This document shows, one piece after another, positions 22,776-26,746 of a DNA stretch of 26,746 nucleotides. Location of the stretch: the NCBI GenBank assembly GCA_016926115.1, contig JAFGPF010000078.1, forward strand, positions 1-26,746, in the 5' to 3' direction. Numbering within the stretch: position 1 is the stretch's first letter; each line of letters starts with the position of its first letter. The translations under genes were made by a program, and so were the position numbers. The notes beneath the pieces are model-generated. The model saw nothing but the letters and a program-made list of their open reading frames with translations, had not been told where the DNA came from and made no database searches. This DNA comes from Dehalococcoidales bacterium. GTDB lineage: Bacteria; Chloroflexota; Dehalococcoidia; Dehalococcoidales; RBG-16-60-22.

Positions 22776-24631
22776 AACAACGCCCCCATGACACTTACGT
22801 TATAGATGGCGTGGATGATGCTGCCGAGGACGATTGCCGGGAGATAGTACCGCGTGCCGAAGCGCGCCGTAAACAGGCAGACGACGGACGTCGACACCAC
22901 GTGCAGCGCCAGCGGCAGCAGGAGCATACCGCCGCCGAACATCATCTCGATAACCGGGGAATCGGACACGACGCTCATCGCCATGAGGAGCAGCAGCTTC
23001 TCCGCCAGCATGAACCCCAGCGCCGATAGCGCCGCGAGTTTCAGGACGTCCCGCTTCCTGGCAAGGGCCTTGTTCTGGAGTAATATCACCACGCCCGCCG
23101 ACTTCGCCAGTTCTTCCACCACCACGGACACAATCAGCATGAAACCCAGCATGAACGGCAGCGGCAGGTTGGTCACGAAGACAATCGAAGCCAGTTCCAC
23201 CATGAACACCAGCGGCACCAGGCTCATGCCCATGAAAAGGGTGGACAGGCTCAAGTGGGCGCGGTCGAGGGTCAGGTAAATAGCCTCGGCGATTTTACTG
23301 TGAAGGGGACGGAACCCCATGAGGTATTCCTCGTTGAAGACGCGCGTACCGACGTACATGCTCTGACCGAAAACCAGCAGCAGCGGGGTTGTCGCCAGGA
23401 AGTACTGGGACGCGGTGAAAGTCTCGCCGCGGTACATCGTTACCGCCAGCGTCAGCGGCGAGATATAGCTCAAGTCGTTCACGCCGGTAAACATCGCCGG
23501 ACCCACCAGGTAAACGGTCACCACCGAGAGCGCCAGCACGGAGAAGAACGTCTGGTCTTTGAAGGTACGGTAGGTCAGGGCGACCATGAGGTAGATGGAA
23601 AAGATAAAGAGCATCACCGGGACAAAGATAGCCAGCCCCAGCAGGATATTGCCCTGTAAGACCATCGTCACGCCGATGATGACGATAATCGAATACGCCA
23701 GGTACGGTAGCATCTTGCCCATGATAACCTGGAAGCGGGTCACCGGCGCCGAGAGCAGGACAATCAACTTGCGGCTGACCTTTTCCTCGGTGAAGCTGCT
23801 GGTAAAAAACAGGCTGATGAAGAAAACCGGCACCACGTACAGGAAGGTAATAATCACCTGCGCCAGGGGAATCGGCGGGTTCATCAGGGAGGGAATGATG
23901 ATATCGTTCTCCGCGACGAATTCGGCTTTGAATTCCGGCAGTTGATTATTCTCCGCGAAGTCGGCAAGCTGCTGCCGGATAGCTTCATCGGAGGCGCTGG
24001 GGGCGGCGGGTAGCGACTCCGGCAACGCCGCCGCCGTGGCTGCGGCGATTTTTTCATCCAGTGCGGGCAGCGGGGCTACCGGCTCGCTCGGCACAGGAAC
24101 CGCCGGAGTTTCATCCTCCACGGTCGTCAAATACTCCGGTATTTCTCCTGCATCAGGGACGGAGGCAACGGACTCCTCAATCAGTCCCTCGTCTTCCGTA
24201 TCCAGATAGCTGACCTCGATGCGCAGCGGGAACGCCCGGTCGATTTCATACTCGCCAGCCACGCGCAGGATTTCCTGCTTCTCCAGGTATTTCTGCAGGG
24301 CCCCGGCGGCGTACTCCGAGCGCTCGGTGTAATTGCTGAAGATGCTGCTGCCGTCCAGATACAGGTCTACCGTCCCCTGCTCCAGCATCTCGTAGCCAGT
24401 ATCACGGTCGAGCTCGGTGATGTTGAACCGGCTGTCCGTAATCAGGGGAGCGCCGGCGGACACGCCCACATTGTATAAGCCCTTGCTTATTACCAGGTCC
24501 TGATGGTAAATTACAAAAGAGCCGATGATTGTCAGGGCAAGTACCGCCAGCACGATAAACCTGGACTTACCGCTGAATCTGGCTCTGAGGCGGGTGATTT
24601 CCCGCCGGGACATCGTGAGTATATTCTTCAT
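22772..24631 (-). CDS. ABC-2 permease fused to a PrsW-like intramembrane protease domain
   Basis: A 619-residue protein. Residues 1-45 hold a basic start and the first helix; 46-255 are an extracytoplasmic domain with a Pro/Ala/Glu-rich stretch (about 160-220); 260-460 are ABC-2 helices with SSFTEEKVSRKLIVLLSAPVTRFQVIMGKM. The C-terminal part (about 465-619) is a separate multi-helix domain with motifs of PrsW-like glutamic proteases: EELAK (506-510), GFMLAEK (E544), H577 and HAIYN (607-611). ABC permeases fused to CAAX-type (CPBP) proteases are known; here EExxK favours PrsW rather than CPBP (EExxxR). Possible roles are cleavage and export of a peptide, or immunity. No ribosome-binding site is seen before ATG 24631. 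Confidence 0.85.
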   Translation of the reverse strand: MKNILTMSRREITRLRARFSGKSRFIVLAVLALTIIGSFVIYHQDLVISKGLYNVGVSAGAPLITDSRFNITELDRDTGYEMLEQGTVDLYLDGSSIFSNYTERSEYAAGALQKYLEKQEILRVAGEYEIDRAFPLRIEVSYLDTEDEGLIEESVASVPDAGEIPEYLTTVEDETPAVPVPSEPVAPLPALDEKIAAATAAALPESLPAAPSASDEAIRQQLADFAENNQLPEFKAEFVAENDIIIPSLMNPPIPLAQVIITFLYVVPVFFISLFFTSSFTEEKVSRKLIVLLSAPVTRFQVIMGKMLPYLAYSIIVIIGVTMVLQGNILLGLAIFVPVMLFIFSIYLMVALTYRTFKDQTFFSVLALSVVTVYLVGPAMFTGVNDLSYISPLTLAVTMYRGETFTASQYFLATTPLLLVFGQSMYVGTRVFNEEYLMGFRPLHSKIAEAIYLTLDRAHLSLSTLFMGMSLVPLVFMVELASIVFVTNLPLPFMLGFMLIVSVVVEELAKSAGVVILLQNKALARKRDVLKLAALSALGFMLAEKLLLLMAMSVVSDSPVIEMMFGGGMLLLPLALHVVSTSVVCLFTARFGTRYYLPAIVLGSIIHAIYNVSVMGALL

Positions 24632-24660
24632 AGAAAAAGAAAGGCCGATGGGTTACCGGA

Positions 24661-25554
24661 ATGACCGATATTATAAAATTGGACTCTATTACCAAGATAT
24701 ACAAGAACTTCACCGCGGTAAAGGGGGTTAACCTTCAAATCAGGGAAGGGGAAATACTGGGTATCATCGGACATAACGGCGCGGGCAAGACGACCACGCT
24801 CAAGATGATGGTGGGGCTGCTGGCGCCCACCTCCGGCACCATCACCGTGATGGGCAAGGACATATCGCGGGAAAGCACTAAGGTCAAGCAGCACATCGGC
24901 TACCTGCCCGAGGAAAGCCCCCTCTACGAGAACATGACCATCAAGATGTACCTGGAGTTCTTCGGGGAGTTATATAAAATACCCAAAAAGACCGCCTCCG
25001 AGAGAATAGAAACGCTGCTCGATTCCTTGAAGCTGGAGGAAAGGGACAAATATACCGGCGACCTTTCCAAGGGAATGAAAAGAAAGGTAGCCATCGCCCG
25101 CACCCTCCTTCATGAACCCTCCATCCTGATACTCGACGAGCCGAACTCCGGACTCGACCCGCTGACGTCTTTCTTCATCATCGACTACCTGAAAAAACTG
25201 AACAAGCAGGGCAAAACCATCGTGCTGAGCGCCCATAACCTCTTTCACATCGAGTACATCTGCGACCGTGTAGCCATCATGAAAAACGGGGAAATCTATA
25301 TCTGCGACACCATCGAGGCCATCCGCGAAAAACTCGGCAAACGCGAATATGAGGTCATCTTCAAGGCGGATGAAAAACTGGATTACGAGAAACAGGGCGA
25401 CAACTACGTCTTCACCACGTCCGACGTCGCCAGCATCGCCGCGCTTCTGCAGGACATCTCGGAGAAGGACTGGGCCTTAATCGACCTCTCGGTAAGGCAA
25501 TCGGCGCTGGAAGACATGTACGTCAAGCTCATGGGCGAAGGCATAGACCCGTAA
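24661..25554 (+). CDS. ABC transporter ATP-binding protein
   Basis: 297 residues. Walker A GHNGAGKTT (37-45), Q-loop region YLPEESPLYENMT, signature LSKGMKRK (135 on, a LSKGM variant common in ABC-2 exporters), Walker B ILILDEP (155-161) and H192 of the switch (SAHN). The C-terminal 80 residues are an accessory domain. It is divergent from its presumed permease partners with only 29 bases between the start codons. The start at ATG 24661 has no clear ribosome-binding site. Confidence 0.95.
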   Translation: MTDIIKLDSITKIYKNFTAVKGVNLQIREGEILGIIGHNGAGKTTTLKMMVGLLAPTSGTITVMGKDISRESTKVKQHIGYLPEESPLYENMTIKMYLEFFGELYKIPKKTASERIETLLDSLKLEERDKYTGDLSKGMKRKVAIARTLLHEPSILILDEPNSGLDPLTSFFIIDYLKKLNKQGKTIVLSAHNLFHIEYICDRVAIMKNGEIYICDTIEAIREKLGKREYEVIFKADEKLDYEKQGDNYVFTTSDVASIAALLQDISEKDWALIDLSVRQSALEDMYVKLMGEGIDP

Positions 25555-25692
25555 ACTCGCCGGAGCCAGTTTCTCCACCCCCAGCCAATACCCCCCTTTG
25601 TTACGTTTGCCTTTTGTGACATATCTGTGACGTTCTTAACGCCTTCTGTGATTGCCGTGCAAGGTCGCCGGACTAGACTGGCGGATAGTCCA

Positions 25693-25875
25693 TTGAAAAA
25701 ACCTATACTTGTAGACAACCATATCGCCAAACCGGGCGAGGCGAAACGCAAAATCGAGTACAGCCGCTGCCCCCAATGCGGACTCAAGGGGCTGTATAAC
25801 GTCCGGCAGCGGTACTCGCGCTGCCGTTACTGCGGGCTATACCGGATATCGTCACAGGAAAGTCAAACGGGGTAA
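25693..25875 (+). CDS. Small protein with zinc ribbon
   Basis: About 60 residues from TTG 25693; the frame extends to GTG 25627, but the extra N-terminus looks non-coding. The C-terminal half holds a zinc ribbon, SRCPQCG and SRCRYCG, separated by 17 residues. The rest is basic. Function unknown. The ribosome-binding site is weak, so the start is uncertain. The 138 bases between the ABC ATPase stop and this start hold only short TGTGA repeats. Confidence 0.55.
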   Translation: MKKPILVDNHIAKPGEAKRKIEYSRCPQCGLKGLYNVRQRYSRCRYCGLYRISSQESQTG

Positions 25876-25881
25876 GGGGCT

Positions 25882-25959
25882 ATGAAACTGGTAATAGATT
25901 TACTCGCCTATCTTCTCGGTCTGGTCGATGTGCTGGCATACCGGATGTGCTTCCGCTGA
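25882..25959 (+). CDS. Possible 25-residue hydrophobic peptide
   Basis: ATG 25882 to TGA 25957-25959 encodes 25 residues (MKLVIDLLAYLLGLVDVLAY, then RMCFR). The single hydrophobic stretch with basic ends would suit a small membrane peptide. GGGG sequences at 25869-25872 and 25876-25879 could serve as ribosome-binding sites. It starts six bases after the zinc-ribbon gene stop. Too short for certainty. Confidence 0.25.
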   Translation: MKLVIDLLAYLLGLVDVLAYRMCFR

Positions 25960-25980
25960 ATTGCCTGCCGGACGTAATGA

Positions 25981-26379
25981 TTAGTCCGGCACCAACTTGA
26001 CCAGCACGTTGCGGCTCCTGGGACCGTCGAACTCACAGAAGAACACGCCCTGCCATGTCCCCAGTACCAGCTTGCCGTTCTCGATGAACAACGTCTCGGA
26101 ATCGCCGGTAAGCGTCGCCTTGATATGCGCCGGCGAGTTCCCCTCCAGGTGGCGGTAGTTCCCCTGCTGCGGCACCATTTTATCCAGCTGCGCGATGATA
26201 TCCTCGGCGACACTGGGGTCGGCATGCTCGTTGACCATCACGCCGGCGGTCGTGTGGGGGACGAAGACGTAACAGATGCCGCTTTTAACCCCGATGGACT
26301 GGATAATATCGTTGATTTCCGTGGTTATATCCTGAAACTCCACGCGCGAAAATGTCTTTATGTCAACTTTATAAATCAT
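25981..26379 (-). CDS. YjbQ family (UPF0047) protein
   Basis: 132 residues from ATG 26379, chosen because GGAGGG lies eight bases upstream; a longer frame to 26406 is not supported. Family motifs: FVPHTTAGVMVNEHADPSV, NYRHLEGNSPAHIKATLTG, LVLGTWQGVFFCEFDGPR and the C-terminal RNVLVKLV. YjbQ proteins are small trimeric beta-rich proteins; some can substitute weakly for thiamin phosphate synthase, but the native role is unsettled. Standing alone on the minus strand, it has a candidate promoter and a Fur-box-like site upstream. Confidence 0.93.
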   Translation of the reverse strand: MIYKVDIKTFSRVEFQDITTEINDIIQSIGVKSGICYVFVPHTTAGVMVNEHADPSVAEDIIAQLDKMVPQQGNYRHLEGNSPAHIKATLTGDSETLFIENGKLVLGTWQGVFFCEFDGPRSRNVLVKLVPD

Positions 26380-26410
26380 AGCTCTTCCCTCCGCACCATG
26401 ATTCACACAT

Positions 26411-26439
26411 ATCCTACACCCTTACTCCCCGACTGGCAA
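26411..26439 (-). promoter_or_regulatory. Candidate promoter of the YjbQ-family gene
   Basis: On the minus strand TTGCCA (26439-26434) and TAGGAT (26416-26411) are spaced by 17 bases, each matching at least four of six consensus bases. The predicted start of transcription near 26404 gives a leader of about 25 bases containing the ribosome-binding site. Confidence 0.4.
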
Positions 26440-26444
26440 TAGCG

Positions 26445-26463
26445 CATAATGATAATCATTGCA
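26445..26463. promoter_or_regulatory. Fur-box-like palindrome
   Basis: The 13-base perfect palindrome AATGATAATCATT (26448-26460) lies within a 19-base stretch matching the classical Fur box at 15 positions, all contiguous (ATAATGATAATCATT). It sits just upstream of the candidate -35 of the YjbQ-family gene, about 66 bases before its start codon. Confidence 0.45.
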
Positions 26464-26604
26464 GATCTCACCCCTCGAAGAGTCTACGACCTTTATCTCT
26501 CCCTCCGCGCGACAAAAACCCCTTGCCGATAACTGGAGCATGGCTTAAAATAAACGATGGAGAGGATATTAAATCCGTGCTCCAAGTGCCCCGCACCCCG
26601 AGCA
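26464..26604. other. Non-coding stretch without recognised content
   Basis: Between the Fur-like site and the terminal repeats no gene with coding-like composition is seen. A 17-codon frame at 26557-26610 is too short and lacks a ribosome-binding site. Together with the repeats this leaves about 365 bases to the window end without a convincing gene. Confidence 0.5.
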
Positions 26605-26746
26605 ACTTAACATATAACGAAAAACGAATACCCCGAAAATGAAAAACGAATACCCCCGAAAACGAAGCTGACTTAACATATAACGAAAAACGAATAATTG
26701 AAGCTGATTAGCTACGGAAAAACCCTAAAAATAAAAAACACGAATA
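26605..26746. repeat. AT-rich terminal repeat cluster (ACGAATA units)
   Basis: An identical 26-base sequence, beginning ACTTAACATATAACG, occurs at 26605-26630 and 26671-26696. A 16-base unit GAAAAACGAATACCCC occurs at 26619-26634 and 26641-26656, and GAAGCTGA occurs at 26664-26671 and 26700-26707. ACGAATA is found four times (26624, 26646, 26690, 26740). Spacing is irregular and the cluster runs off the window. Confidence 0.7.

Noticed and set aside
25615..25651. TGTGAC, TGTGAC and TGTGA direct repeats as CRP-like sites
   Set aside because: They are direct, not inverted, repeats with uneven spacing; the matching TCACA half is absent.
26557..26610. A 17-codon frame containing a CSKCP motif
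   Set aside because: Very short, without a ribosome-binding site, and its stop lies within the repeat unit.
26605..26746. CRISPR array
   Set aside because: Repeats are of unequal length and irregular spacing, spacers are not distinct, and no cas gene is in the window.

Overview
The window is 26.7 kb of gene-dense bacterial DNA of fairly high GC, with almost every gap under 160 bases. The mix of genes points to an anaerobic bacterium, most likely Chloroflexota of the Dehalococcoidia type: paired NifX/MTH1175-like metal-cluster proteins with an Mrp ATPase, tandem DUF169 genes, a TRAP transporter, a VLRF1-type release factor and an erythrin inside a feo operon. That placement is an inference from gene content. 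No rRNA, tRNA, CRISPR array, transposase or phage gene was seen.

Layout. (1) 1-5700, + strand: one tight run of at least eleven genes for metal or Fe-S handling: a cut-off gene end, two DUF364-type putative heavy-metal chelation proteins, two NifX-like proteins, a zinc ribbon, a CoA-binding protein, a small Cys-containing unknown, an Mrp-like ATPase lacking its usual cysteines, then two methyltransferases. (2) 5708-9609, +: an IclR regulator behind a good sigma-70-type promoter, then a TRAP transporter (dctP, dctQ, dctM). (3) 9727-12025, +: three tandem DUF169 paralogues. (4) 12083-15196, +: mutS2 followed by a VLRF1/eRF1-like protein, a likely ribosome-rescue pair. (5) 15193-19065, - strand: feoA (double domain), feoB split into a GTPase and a membrane gene, a FeoC-like gene, an erythrin and a sirtuin; a divergent DtxR-family regulator lies at 19225-19881 with an operator-like palindrome between the two promoters. 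(6) 19914-21685, -: an extended SDR overlapping a striking homologue of animal steroid 5-alpha-reductase. (7) 21729-25554: two ABC-2 permeases (-), one fused to a PrsW-like membrane protease, diverging from their ATPase (+). (8) 25627-26746: a small zinc ribbon, a possible 25-residue peptide, a YjbQ-family gene with a Fur-box-like site upstream, and a repeat-bearing AT-rich tail with no convincing gene.

The most interesting items are the SDR/5-alpha-reductase pair, the mutS2-VLRF1 pair, the PrsW-ABC fusion, and the IclR-TRAP-DUF169 locus, whose solute receptor has lost the usual carboxylate-binding arginine. Two genes (mutS2 and the SDR) have the same TGCTATAAT element so close to the start codon that their mRNAs should be leaderless.
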